The translations under genes were made by a program, and so were the position numbers. The notes under the pieces were generated by a model, which saw only the letters and a program-made list of their open reading frames with translations, was not told the DNA's origin and searched no databases. Positions 35,060 to 44,111 of a stretch of DNA of 64,000 bases are shown in pieces. The DNA comes from Rhizobium sp. R635. Lineage in GTDB: Bacteria > Pseudomonadota > Alphaproteobacteria > Rhizobiales > Rhizobiaceae. Position 1 is the first letter of the stretch. Every line of letters starts with the position of its first letter. The DNA lies in contig NZ_LOKX01000033.1 in the NCBI RefSeq assembly GCF_002211285.1, positions 62,001-126,000 of the forward strand, read 5' to 3'.

Positions 35060-35878
35060 TGTTGAAGCGGCCCTGCTAGGGGAGGAAAGCTGCGATGGGA
35101 GAGAGAGTTGCCAGCGCCTTCGAGGATCTAACCGAGGGCTGCGGCACGGTACCGGGCTGCCCGGCTGGTGGTTCGGCATCGGAGTCTCGCTTGGCGCTTC
35201 CCACTGCGGAAACTTGTTAAGGTTGGGGTCTGGGCTGTAGTCACCACCAGAAATTCGGGCGTTGGTTTCGAGACCCTCCAACAGCATCTTGCCGAACGCA
35301 ACGGCCAGCGTGGCGCGGCTGCCGGGTGTTATCTCGGGGACGCCGAAGGCAGTAAACATGCGGTCGATATCCGGGCCGTGGGCCTTTAGGAAATACTCGT
35401 CGTCCTGCCCCGCTGCTCGCTCCCCGACACGCTGCAAGGCGGCAGACAGCATCTCCGCCTCGTCAAACTCATCGTCCTCCCGCGTGAAGAACTCTCCGGT
35501 GGATGGCGTAAGGGTGAGTGAGCCGGTTACATCGGGGCCGGGCGACCACGACTTGTAGAACTCCCCGGCAAGCGCAGTGATTTGCCGATGGGTGAGCTGG
35601 ATGGGTCTCCCATTGCGAAGGGCTTCAAGGTACTGCTCGACGTACGCCAGCGCTTCAGCTTGCCGCACTTTCACTTCTGCGGGATTGGCTGTGCGGAGAG
35701 AGAACCGAATGCTTTGAGTGCTCGGTGTGATCTTGAAGTCTACCTTCCCATTGGCGAGCGGAATGATCAAGCTGCGGCCTACCAGGCGGTGGCGCAAATC
35801 GGCGGCGGGAATGCGTTTAACAAAGTAAGGATAGGGAGAGCCCTTGGGAGCCATTGGGCGGACAAGCCTTAAGCGCAT
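34931..35878 (-). pseudogene. Tyrosine-recombinase (integrase) N-terminal fragment
   Basis: The first roughly 240 residues from 35878 (or ATG 35854) resemble phage-type integrases with an N-terminal DUF6538/SAM-like region: 'PYPYFVKRIPAADLRHRL', 'RFSLRTANPAEVKVRQAEALAYVEQ'. From about 35140 downwards similarity stops and the frame runs antisense to the neighbouring gene. The catalytic domain with the R-H-R-Y residues is missing. Its place beside the tRNA 3' end is where an element's integrase normally sits. Product is presumably inactive. Confidence 0.75.
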
Positions 35879-35886
35879 TGTTACTG

Positions 35887-35984
35887 GCCTTTGTTACAAG
35901 GTACCAAATGCGCAACTTATTGGAAAGACTTAAGTACTTGATCTAGGTAGCGATCAAGATTGGAATGGTGCCCAGAAGAGGACT
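35887..35984. repeat. Proximal attachment-site repeat overlapping tRNA-Leu
   Basis: Partner of the repeat at 32094-32187. The 21-bp identical core is 35964-35984 and lies inside and just beyond the tRNA 3' end; the outer 75 bp are similar but not identical. Confidence 0.85.
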
Positions 35985-36050
35985 CGAACCTCCACGCCTC
36001 GCGGCACAGGTACCTGAAACCTGCGCGTCTACCAATTCCGCCATCTGGGC
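35966..36050 (-). tRNA. tRNA-Leu (anticodon CAG)
   Basis: 85-nt type II tRNA including the encoded CCA. The acceptor arms GCCCAGA and TCTGGGC pair fully with discriminator A. The D-loop sequence 'GAATTGGTAGAC' and T-arm 'GAGGTTCGAGTCCTC' are canonical, with a long variable arm ('TGCCGCGAGGCGTG'). The anticodon stem CAGGT/ACCTG encloses the loop TTCAGGT, giving CAG. The gene remains intact after integration of the element at its 3' end. Confidence 0.97.
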
Positions 36051-36061
36051 GACGGAGAGCG

Positions 36062-36089
36062 ATGTAAGGGCGCTGCTCCTGACTGTCAA
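36062..36089 (-). promoter_or_regulatory. Promoter of tRNA-Leu
   Basis: On the minus strand TTGACA (36084-36089) and TTACAT (36062-36067) are separated by 16 bp. The -10 box ends 11 bp upstream of the tRNA 5' end. This is a near-consensus sigma-70 promoter. Confidence 0.7.
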
Positions 36090-36217
36090 CTGGGTTTTTG
36101 AAGTTTTCCTGACAGTTGGCAAAAAACTGGGGTCACATCGGGAAGAGTGCCGCCGGGCGGGCATAGCGCTGTGGCCGGCACGCCCTATATAAAGGCAGCA
36201 TCGAAAGGAATTGCGTC

Positions 36218-36631
36218 ATGCCCGCTCTTCGCACCCTCCTGCTCGCCGGCTTTCTCGCCGTTCTTTCGCCCGCAATCGCGTCGACTGATTCGCTCAAGGT
36301 GGGCAGACCAGGGCTGGGGCCGGTCAATACGGGATCGACGCTCTGCGATTTTCGCGGCTGCTTCGGTTTCGGGCCGCAGCAGTGGCATCGTCCCGCCTAT
36401 GTCCAGCCGAACTACCGCCCGAGAGGCGCGGGGCCGACCTATTATCTGCCGGGAGCGGCCGGGCGGCCGCAACTGACCTATGATCCGCCGCCGGTGCGCC
36501 GCGTAGAGCCGAAGCAGGCAAACAAGCACATCGCCTGGTGCACCAATGAGTACCGCTCCTACAATCCGCGGACGGATCACTTTCTCACCTATGAGGGCGT
36601 CTACAGGGTCTGCCGTTCCCCTTATCGGTGA
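36218..36631 (+). CDS. BA14K-like secreted protein
   Basis: Exported protein of 137 residues with an N-terminal signal peptide (about 1-22, 'LLLAGFLAVLSPAIA') and a Pro/Tyr-rich middle. The C-terminal BA14K-type motif is 'HIAWCTNEYRSYNPRTDHFL' followed by 'YEGVYRVCRSPY', with two cysteines that probably pair. The family was first described as an immunoreactive lectin-like protein of Brucella and is common in Rhizobiales, at the cell surface. Function here is unknown. Confidence 0.82.
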   Translation: MPALRTLLLAGFLAVLSPAIASTDSLKVGRPGLGPVNTGSTLCDFRGCFGFGPQQWHRPAYVQPNYRPRGAGPTYYLPGAAGRPQLTYDPPPVRRVEPKQANKHIAWCTNEYRSYNPRTDHFLTYEGVYRVCRSPYR

Positions 36632-36641
36632 ACTGCCGCCG

Positions 36642-36935
36642 TCAGCTTTCGTGCGAGGCGCGGTCGACATGGCCGAGATCGCGGCCGGGCTCGATGATGT
36701 CGCGTACCCGCTGCTTCAGTTCCTTCGGCCCGGGAAAGCCGCCATCGCGCTTGCGCTCCCAGATGAGGTCACCGTTGACGCGGATTTCGAAATTGCCGCC
36801 TGTGCCGGGGATCAGCGCCACTTCGCCGAGACTGTCGGAAAAAGTGTGCAGCAGCTCCTGCGCCATCCAGGCTGCGCGCAGCAGCCAGTTGCATTGGGTG
36901 CAGTAGAGGATAGAGACGCGGGCTTTTTCGGTCAT
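36642..36935 (-). CDS. SelT/SelW/SelH (Rdx) family thioredoxin-fold protein
   Basis: Small cytosolic redox protein of 97 residues from ATG 36935. The Cys-x-x-Cys motif is at residues 12-15 ('LYCTQCNW'), with family features 'AWMAQELLHTF' and 'GTGGNFEIRVNG'. The Rdx family takes its name from selenoprotein W; bacterial members use cysteine, as here. The gene is convergent with the BA14K-like gene and divergent from the glutamine amidotransferase. Partner unknown. Confidence 0.88.
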   Translation of the reverse strand: MTEKARVSILYCTQCNWLLRAAWMAQELLHTFSDSLGEVALIPGTGGNFEIRVNGDLIWERKRDGGFPGPKELKQRVRDIIEPGRDLGHVDRASHES

Positions 36936-37065
36936 GGCGGTTTCCTTTCGCTCAGCTTGGTTTAAGTCCTGCCGCGTGCCCGCGCAATCGGCTTCGCACA
37001 AGCGTCTTGCGCGCCGCCCGCCGGCATGGTCTCTTCCCTCCTATCGGCCATCTCGGGAAAAGCCC

Positions 37066-37803
37066 ATGCGAGTCGCAGTCGTCGAAAACATGAGGAACAC
37101 CGGCCTCGGCGCGCTTGCCAAGGCGCTTGATGAGGCGGGCGCGGAGATCGAGTGGTTCCGGGTGTGGCAGGATGGCATTCTGCCACGAGACGTATCCGGC
37201 CACGACGCGCTCGTCGTTCTCGGCGGCGAGCAGAGCGCTCGGGATGATGAGACGCATCCCTATCTGCCGGAACTCGTGCGGCTGACGCGCCGCTTCGGCG
37301 ATGCAGGCAAGGCCGTGCTCGGCATCTGCCTCGGCAGCCAGATCCTTGCCCGCGCCTATGGCGCCGACAATCTGCTGGGGGCCGCCCGCGAATTCGGCTG
37401 GCACAGCATCGGCGTCACCGGCGAAGGCAGGGCCGATCCGCTGCTGTCTGCTGTCGGTGGGGAATTCACCATCTTTCAATGGCACGCCGATACGTTTTCC
37501 CTGCCTGCAGGCGCCGTTCGTCTCGCGACGAGCCCTATCGCCGAGAACCAAGCCTTTCGCATCGGCCGCGCCGTCTATGGCACCCAATTCCATTTCGAGG
37601 CGGATAGAATGGTGGTCGAGCAGTGGAAGGCGGAATTCCCCGACACGATCGAACGGATCGCGCCCGGCTGGCTGGAAGGCTATGCCGAGCTGGCTGCGCG
37701 GCATGCCGGTGCGGCCGATGCCGCGGGCCTTGCCATCGCACGTGCCTGGGTCAGCCTCATCGAGCGGCAAGAGGCCAAAATGCTGTCACAGGCACCCGCT
37801 TGA
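37066..37803 (+). CDS. Class I glutamine amidotransferase (GMP-synthase-like domain)
   Basis: Stand-alone glutaminase or gamma-glutamyl hydrolase-like protein of 245 residues from ATG 37066. The catalytic triad is visible: C88 in 'GICLGSQ', H176 and E178 in 'QFHFEAD'. It lacks the ATP-pyrophosphatase part of GMP synthase. Such proteins act on gamma-glutamyl compounds or supply ammonia to unknown partners. The acetyltransferase gene follows by 11 bp, so the two are probably cotranscribed. Confidence 0.88.
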   Translation: MRVAVVENMRNTGLGALAKALDEAGAEIEWFRVWQDGILPRDVSGHDALVVLGGEQSARDDETHPYLPELVRLTRRFGDAGKAVLGICLGSQILARAYGADNLLGAAREFGWHSIGVTGEGRADPLLSAVGGEFTIFQWHADTFSLPAGAVRLATSPIAENQAFRIGRAVYGTQFHFEADRMVVEQWKAEFPDTIERIAPGWLEGYAELAARHAGAADAAGLAIARAWVSLIERQEAKMLSQAPA

Positions 37804-37814
37804 GAGGGGATGCG

Positions 37815-38363
37815 ATGACGGCAAGCGAACGCGAAAAGATGGCGACGGGTCAATGGTATTGCTGCCTTGATGACGAGCTCGATCTTCTGCGCCGGCAGGC
37901 GCGTCGGGCGATCCATGCGCACAATACCTTGCCGCCGGACGAGCGCGGCGGCGCAGCGCCCGCCTTGAAGGCGCTCTTTGCCAAGGCTGCGGCCGATATC
38001 TTCATCGAAGCGCCGTTCCATTGCTCCTACGGCATCAATATCGTTCTCGGCGAGCGCGTCTATTTCAATGCCGGCTGCACCATCCTCGATTCCGGCAGCG
38101 TCGTGATCGGCGATCGCACCATGTTCGGGCCGGGCGTGCAGATCTATTGCGCCGAGCATCACAAGGATCTCACCCTTCGCCGCGCGGGCATCGAGATCGC
38201 CCGGCCGGTCGAGATCGGCAGCGACGTCTGGATCGGCGGCGGCGCCATCATCCTCGGCGGGGTGGCGATCGGCGATGGCGCGATCGTCGGCGCCGGTGCC
38301 GTCGTGACGAAGGACGTACCGGCGGGCGCGACCGTCGTCGGTAACCCGGCCCGCATCCGATAA
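37815..38363 (+). CDS. Hexapeptide-repeat sugar O-acetyltransferase (Maa/NodL-like)
   Basis: Left-handed beta-helix acetyltransferase of 182 residues, acetyl-CoA dependent. ATG 37815 has GAGAGGGG 6 bp upstream; longer frames overlap the previous gene. The N-terminal Mac domain ('EREKMATGQWYCCLDDEL') is followed by hexapeptide repeats ('VVIGDRTMFGPGVQIYC', 'DVWIGGGAIILGGVAIGDGAIVGAGAVV'). The catalytic His lies in 'AEHHKD'. It resembles maltose/galactoside acetyltransferases and NodL; no nod genes are near, so a nodulation role is not implied. Confidence 0.9.
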   Translation: MTASEREKMATGQWYCCLDDELDLLRRQARRAIHAHNTLPPDERGGAAPALKALFAKAAADIFIEAPFHCSYGINIVLGERVYFNAGCTILDSGSVVIGDRTMFGPGVQIYCAEHHKDLTLRRAGIEIARPVEIGSDVWIGGGAIILGGVAIGDGAIVGAGAVVTKDVPAGATVVGNPARIR

Positions 38364-38449
38364 GCCGGTGTGTCACCCGTCCGCAATAACCTTCCCATCT
38401 CGACAGTGAGAATCACTCCGCTAGATGAGAAAGCGAAACGGAGGGAACC

Positions 38450-38902
38450 ATGAGCAAATTGAATTTACCCACGGAAGGCGGCTGCCGTTGCGGCCGGGTG
38501 CGGTTGAAGATCAGCGCGCCGCCGCTGCTTACTATGGCGTGCCATTGCACGGGCTGCCAGAAGATGACCGCGAGTGCCTATTCGTTGAGTGCTGCTATCC
38601 CCAGTGAAGGCTTCGAGGTCACCAAAGGCGAGCCCGTCATCGGCGGCCTGCATGGCGTCACCAAACATTATTTCTGCCCGCATTGCATGAGCTGGATGTT
38701 CACCCGGCCGGAAGGCATGGACTGGTTCGTCAACCTGCGTGTCACCATGCTCGACGACCCCAGCTGGTTCACGCCCTTCATCGAGACATGGACGAGCGAG
38801 AAGCTGTCATTTGCCGAGACAGGGGCGGTGTACAGCTACGAGGCGCTGCCAGAGATGGACGCCTACGAGGGGCTGGTGAAAGAGTATATGGGCAGGGGAT
38901 AG
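38450..38902 (+). CDS. GFA-family (CENP-V/GFA domain) zinc protein
   Basis: Small protein of 150 residues with the zinc-binding cysteines of the glutathione-dependent formaldehyde-activating (GFA) family: 'GGCRCGRVR', 'CHCTGCQKMT' and 'YFCPHCMSWMF'. Most members have no proven enzymatic activity, so formaldehyde metabolism is only a possibility. The gene is alone on its strand and convergent with ccdB, 3 bp from its stop. Confidence 0.9.
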   Translation: MSKLNLPTEGGCRCGRVRLKISAPPLLTMACHCTGCQKMTASAYSLSAAIPSEGFEVTKGEPVIGGLHGVTKHYFCPHCMSWMFTRPEGMDWFVNLRVTMLDDPSWFTPFIETWTSEKLSFAETGAVYSYEALPEMDAYEGLVKEYMGRG

Positions 38903-38905
38903 GGC

Positions 38906-39205
38906 TCAGAAGCCCTGGAAGAGGAAGTCCATGGCACCGATGATGGCATCGCTTTTGCCGGATAAATCTGCGATAGCTTTTCCAATTTCCGAGGTCGGGA
39001 CAGACGCCATGCGCTGGGTGGCCATGACATAGATTTCACCCTCGATGGAAAAGCGTGGATTCAGCCGTGAGATCGACCAGCTCAGTTCCCGCACTGGATA
39101 CAGCGGCACCATGACCCGCGATGGCAGATCGTCAAGCAGATTGGCTTGAAGATCGATGGCAAGGATATTTTCGTTTTTCAGCTGATAGGCGTGAAAGCGT
39201 GCCAT
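38906..39205 (-). CDS. ccdB: CcdB-family toxin
   Basis: Type II toxin predicted to poison DNA gyrase, 99 residues. ATG 39205 overlaps the antitoxin stop by one base (TGATG); a TTG at 39208 is less likely. Family features: 'MARFHAYQL', 'AIDLQANLLDDLPSRVMVPLYP', 'IEGEIYVMATQRMASVPTSEIG' and the C-terminal 'IIGAMDFLFQGF' that contacts gyrase. Chromosomal ccdB genes are often diverged or integrated into stress control; this one appears intact. Confidence 0.92.
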   Translation of the reverse strand: MARFHAYQLKNENILAIDLQANLLDDLPSRVMVPLYPVRELSWSISRLNPRFSIEGEIYVMATQRMASVPTSEIGKAIADLSGKSDAIIGAMDFLFQGF

Positions 39206-39435
39206 CAAAACTGGCGGTACTTGGCGAGCGGCAGACCGTGTTTTTCGACATATTCGTTTTCAAGCCGGATAGCCTCGGCGTTCTCGATACGCCAAAGCCG
39301 CTCGCGTTCCGCCTTTATCGCCTTGGCGATACCATCCTCCGCGGCCCGCGATAGGTTGATCTTGAGTTCGCGCGCCTGGGAAACGAGGCCTTCGTCAAGT
39401 GAAAGATTCACTGCTTTTCTGGCCTGATGACCCAT
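39205..39435 (-). CDS. ccdA: CcdA-family antitoxin
   Basis: Antitoxin of 76 residues that binds CcdB and the operon's operator. The N-terminal ribbon-helix-helix is visible as 'KAVNLSLDEGLVSQARELKINLSRAAEDGI', and the C-terminal tail 'ENEYVEKHGLPLAKYRQF' is the toxin-binding part. An AGGAG site precedes the ATG by 7 bp. A large inverted repeat lies 14 bp upstream of the start, fitting autoregulation by the CcdAB complex. Confidence 0.93.
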   Translation of the reverse strand: MGHQARKAVNLSLDEGLVSQARELKINLSRAAEDGIAKAIKAERERLWRIENAEAIRLENEYVEKHGLPLAKYRQF

Positions 39436-39448
39436 AACGATCTCCTCG

Positions 39449-39479
39449 ATCTTATGCGCAAATCATATGCGCATAAGAT
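39449..39479 (-). promoter_or_regulatory. 12-bp inverted repeat, probable CcdAB operator
   Basis: Perfect arms ATCTTATGCGCA (39449-39460) and TGCGCATAAGAT (39468-39479) with a 7-bp spacer, just upstream of ccdA and 15 bp from the lepA stop. Size and position suit a ribbon-helix-helix operator overlapping the ccdAB promoter. It could in part act as a lepA 3' hairpin too. Confidence 0.65.
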
Positions 39480-39493
39480 ACCATTGAGAAGCG

Positions 39494-41326
<1,833 letters not shown>

Positions 41327-41403
41327 ATAGCAGCGCCGCCCCCTGCCGCAAAGCGGTAATTATCCCGCTGTTTACGCTATTTTGCGGGCCGGTCGAAGGC
41401 GTG

Positions 41404-42102
41404 TCAGACCGGCCACGCCTCCAGCCGCCAGGCTGAATCCCAGAACATCCATTCATATTGGGAGGCGCGCACGAAAACATCCATCATCTGAGTGCGTTCC
41501 GTCTCCGATGCGGCCCGGGCGGCGATATCGGTCAGCGCGATCACCTCGCGGGCGCCGGCGGCGAATTGCGGATCGCCATAGGTGTTGATCCAGGCCTGGA
41601 AAACATTGTCCTCGATAACAGGCCTGCTCTTGATGCCTTCGCCGACATGCCAGTAGATCCAGAAGCAGGGCAGAATGGCGGAAAGCGCAACGGCATAGGA
41701 GCTGTGATAGGCGGTCGCCAGAAGGAAATTCGTATAAGCGAAGCAGGCAGGCGAGGGCTCTGCGGCCGTCACATCCGTGCTCGAAATGCCGAACTGCGAG
41801 AGAAAACCGGCATGCAGGCCCTGCTCGACGGTGATCGCCTTCTGCGCCGAGCCGAGGAAGCGCAGCACCTGTGTATTGTCGGGCGCCTTTGCCGCGACGA
41901 TGGCCAGGCACCGGGCATAGTGCTTCAGATAGATCGCATCCTGCAGGATGTAGTGGCGGAAAACTTCCGGCGGCAGCGTGCCGTCCGAAAGCCGTTCCAG
42001 GAGCGGCAATCGCTCGATCTCGGCCATAACAGGCTTGATCCGGTCCCAGGCGGCGGCCGTGAAGCTTCCCGTGATTTCGCCGTTCTGCATGCTGCCGTCC
42101 AT
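41404..42102 (-). CDS. tenA: TenA-family thiaminase II-like aminohydrolase
   Basis: Thiamin salvage enzyme that hydrolyses aminopyrimidine breakdown products to HMP. The product is 232 residues; ATG 42102 has GGAGGAC directly upstream, and the long upstream extension is rejected. TenA landmarks are the Asp in 'YILQDAIYL', the nucleophilic Cys in 'ILPCFWIYWHVGE' and the Glu in 'ASQYEWMFWDSAW', placing it in the cysteine (TenA_C) class. No TPP riboswitch sequence was recognised upstream. Confidence 0.9.
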   Translation of the reverse strand: MDGSMQNGEITGSFTAAAWDRIKPVMAEIERLPLLERLSDGTLPPEVFRHYILQDAIYLKHYARCLAIVAAKAPDNTQVLRFLGSAQKAITVEQGLHAGFLSQFGISSTDVTAAEPSPACFAYTNFLLATAYHSSYAVALSAILPCFWIYWHVGEGIKSRPVIEDNVFQAWINTYGDPQFAAGAREVIALTDIAARAASETERTQMMDVFVRASQYEWMFWDSAWRLEAWPV

Positions 42103-42195
42103 GATGTCCTCCGCTCTCCAGGCGCCGCTGCCATATATCGGCGGCGCGGCAGCGAAGGCAAGCGAGATGACGCGTGGAGGTGACTTGATTCCATC

Positions 42196-42216
42196 ATGAG
42201 ATAATGTATTTCTCAT
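42196..42216. promoter_or_regulatory. Inverted repeat upstream of the XRE-cupin regulator
   Basis: Arms ATGAGA and TCTCAT with a 9-bp AT-rich spacer, 23 bp upstream of the regulator start and 94 bp from tenA on the other strand. A candidate autoregulatory operator. Confidence 0.35.
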
Positions 42217-42238
42217 ATAGTAGAATCGAGAATCGGCG

Positions 42239-42808
42239 ATGGAACAGGAACTCGAACAGGCGATCGGCAGCCGCATTCGTACATTGCGGGTGGAAAAGGG
42301 TCTGACCTTGGATGAGCTTGCCGAGGCGTCGGGCGTCAGCCGGGCGATGATCTCCCGCATCGAGCGCGCGGAGGCGAGCCCCACCGCTTCGCTGCTGGCA
42401 AGGGTCTGCGCAGCACTCGGCCTGTCGCTGTCGGCCTTCTTCGCGGAGGAGGGGCAGCAGGCCTCGCCGCTCGCCCGCCGGCAGGAACAGCAGGTCTGGC
42501 GCGATCCGGAGACAGGTTATCTCAGGCGCGCGGTATCGGCGCCCGGCACCGCTTCCGCCGTCGATATCGTCGAAGTCGAATTTCCGCCCGGCGCCCGCGT
42601 CAGCTTCCCGCCGCATGCGGCATCCCATGACATGACGCAGCATGTCTGGCTGTTTGACGGCGAGCTGGAGATGACGGCGGGCGAGACTGTTTACCGGCTG
42701 CGCCCCGGCGATTGCCTCTTCATGCCCGTCGGCGAGGGCCATTCCTTCCATAATCCCGGCAATGCGCCGGCGCGCTATTGCGTCGTGCTCGATCGCGGCG
42801 GCCGATAA
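42239..42808 (+). CDS. XRE-family regulator with C-terminal cupin domain
   Basis: DNA-binding regulator of 189 residues. The helix-turn-helix occupies about residues 8-62 ('IRTLRVEKGLTLDELAEASGVSRAMISRIERAEASP'). A cupin sensor domain follows at about 105-185 ('HVWLFDGELEMTAGETVYRLRPGDCLFMP'). This architecture usually controls an adjacent metabolic gene. Here a GNAT acetyltransferase follows by 24 bp and is the likely target, together with autoregulation. Confidence 0.92.
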   Translation: MEQELEQAIGSRIRTLRVEKGLTLDELAEASGVSRAMISRIERAEASPTASLLARVCAALGLSLSAFFAEEGQQASPLARRQEQQVWRDPETGYLRRAVSAPGTASAVDIVEVEFPPGARVSFPPHAASHDMTQHVWLFDGELEMTAGETVYRLRPGDCLFMPVGEGHSFHNPGNAPARYCVVLDRGGR

Positions 42809-42832
42809 CGACGTTCATTTCAGGAGAAGAAC

Positions 42833-43351
42833 ATGCCCGATATTCGAATCCTTTCCGCCGAGGCGGCCCGCGCCGCCATTCCCGATCTTTCCGAGGTGCT
42901 GGCCGATTGCGTCACGGGCGGCGCCTCGGTCGGCTTCATGCAGCCTTATGGAGCTGAAGATGCCGAGCTTTACTGGCGAGAGGTTGCCGATGCGGTCGCC
43001 GGCGGCAGCAGCTTGCTGCTGGTCGCCGAACTCGATGGCCGGATCGTCGGCACGGTGCAGGTGGGTGCTGCGCAGATGCCGAACCAGCCGCATCGCGGCG
43101 ATCTGAAGAAGCTCCTGGTGCATCGCTCCGCCCGTGGACGCGGCCTTGCCCGCCTATTGATGGAAGCAGCCGAACGCGAGGCGGCCAAACGCGGCAAGAC
43201 CCTGCTCGTGCTCGACACGGCAACCGGCAGCGATGCCGAGGCGATCTATCCGCGCCTGGGCTGGCAGCGCGTCGGCGTCATCCCCGATTATGCTCTGTGG
43301 CCTGAAGGCGGCTTCTGCGACACCACCTTGTTCTACAAGCGGCTCGCCTGA
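42833..43351 (+). CDS. GNAT-family N-acetyltransferase
   Basis: Acetyltransferase of 172 residues; an AGGAG site precedes ATG 42833. The acetyl-CoA-binding segment is clear: 'LKKLLVHRSARGRGLARLLMEAAEREAAKRG', then 'LVLDTATGSDAEAIYPRLGW'. Substrate unknown; relatives acetylate small amines or antibiotics such as phosphinothricin-like compounds. It is probably cotranscribed with the XRE-cupin regulator. Confidence 0.9.
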   Translation: MPDIRILSAEAARAAIPDLSEVLADCVTGGASVGFMQPYGAEDAELYWREVADAVAGGSSLLLVAELDGRIVGTVQVGAAQMPNQPHRGDLKKLLVHRSARGRGLARLLMEAAEREAAKRGKTLLVLDTATGSDAEAIYPRLGWQRVGVIPDYALWPEGGFCDTTLFYKRLA

Positions 43352-43372
43352 TTGCCCCCGCGCAGCCTGTGC

Positions 43373-43978
43373 TCACTTTGCGAATATGGGAAGCGCGCCA
43401 GCCAGCGTCGCGCCCGCCGTCCATTGCGCCGCGTTCCAGCCGAACTGCCGCGCCGCTTCGACATTTTCCGCAATATCGTCGATGAAGGCGATGTCACCGG
43501 GCAGCACGCCCGCGCGCTCGGTTGCAAGCCTGAAGAAGTCCAGCGAAGGTTTCCTGTGCCCGAGGGCTGCGGAATAGAGGATGTCGTCGAAATGGTCGCC
43601 AAGGCCCAGCTTTTCCATCAGGTAACGTGCCCGCCTATGCTCCTGGTTGGTCGCCAAGAAGAGCGTGACACCGCTGTGTCGAAGCGCGACGAGTTCTTCC
43701 AAGAGACCGCTGTCGACGCGGGAATCGTTTTCGAACCAGTAATCGATCATCGTCGCGGCGCTGAGATGAGGCGCGATTCTTGCCAACACCTGGGCAAGCC
43801 TCGGTTCCAGCGCCTCGCGGCCAACGATGATCTCACCCCAGTGAGTCTGGAAGAATTCCCGCTGCAGCAGTTCGAGACTAAGTCCCAGATCGCGTTCCAG
43901 AAATGTGAAGAGAGGAAGGCCGTCGGCCGGACGCCCATGAATGAGCACGCCATCGACATCGACCATCAACACTTTCAT
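43373..43978 (-). CDS. HAD-superfamily phosphatase (subfamily IA)
   Basis: Haloacid-dehalogenase-like hydrolase of 201 residues. Motif I is 'LMVDVDGVLI' with the nucleophile Asp, motif II 'FLATNQEH', motif III the Lys in 'LGHRKPSLDFF', and motif IV 'IAFIDDIAENVEAA'. A helical cap lies between motifs I and II. It is convergent with the GNAT gene. Physiological substrate is not evident; phosphoglycolate or sugar phosphates are usual for this group. Confidence 0.88.
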   Translation of the reverse strand: MKVLMVDVDGVLIHGRPADGLPLFTFLERDLGLSLELLQREFFQTHWGEIIVGREALEPRLAQVLARIAPHLSAATMIDYWFENDSRVDSGLLEELVALRHSGVTLFLATNQEHRRARYLMEKLGLGDHFDDILYSAALGHRKPSLDFFRLATERAGVLPGDIAFIDDIAENVEAARQFGWNAAQWTAGATLAGALPIFAK

Positions 43979-44111
43979 GCGGAAAAATTCCTCGTTCTCA
44001 AAACACCGGCGAAAGTGGCGTCATTCGTTTGGCCGATCAAGGGCGCAGCACCGCTTTTTCATCGGGGCTGACCCGTGTACATCTCGACTTCCAACCAAGG
44101 ACGAATCCGAA

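Larger units (their letters stand above)
32167..35984. mobile_element. Small decayed integrative element in tRNA-Leu(CAG)
   Basis: About 3.8 kb between the two 21-bp att cores. Contents in order: a TIR-like/TPR protein gene (minus), a frameshifted unknown gene (plus), and a tyrosine-recombinase N-terminal fragment (minus) next to the tRNA. The TIR-like gene and its flanks are visibly less GC-rich than the neighbouring chromosome. The integrase lacks its catalytic domain, so the element should no longer move on its own. Confidence 0.8.

Noticed and set aside
35095..35220. Possible 41-codon plus-strand frame with a GGGGAGG site
   Set aside because: Overlaps the integrase remnant in antisense, low complexity, no similarity pattern recognised.
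42103..42238. TPP riboswitch before tenA
   Set aside because: The conserved CUGAGA core was not found on the tenA sense strand; a covariance search would settle it.
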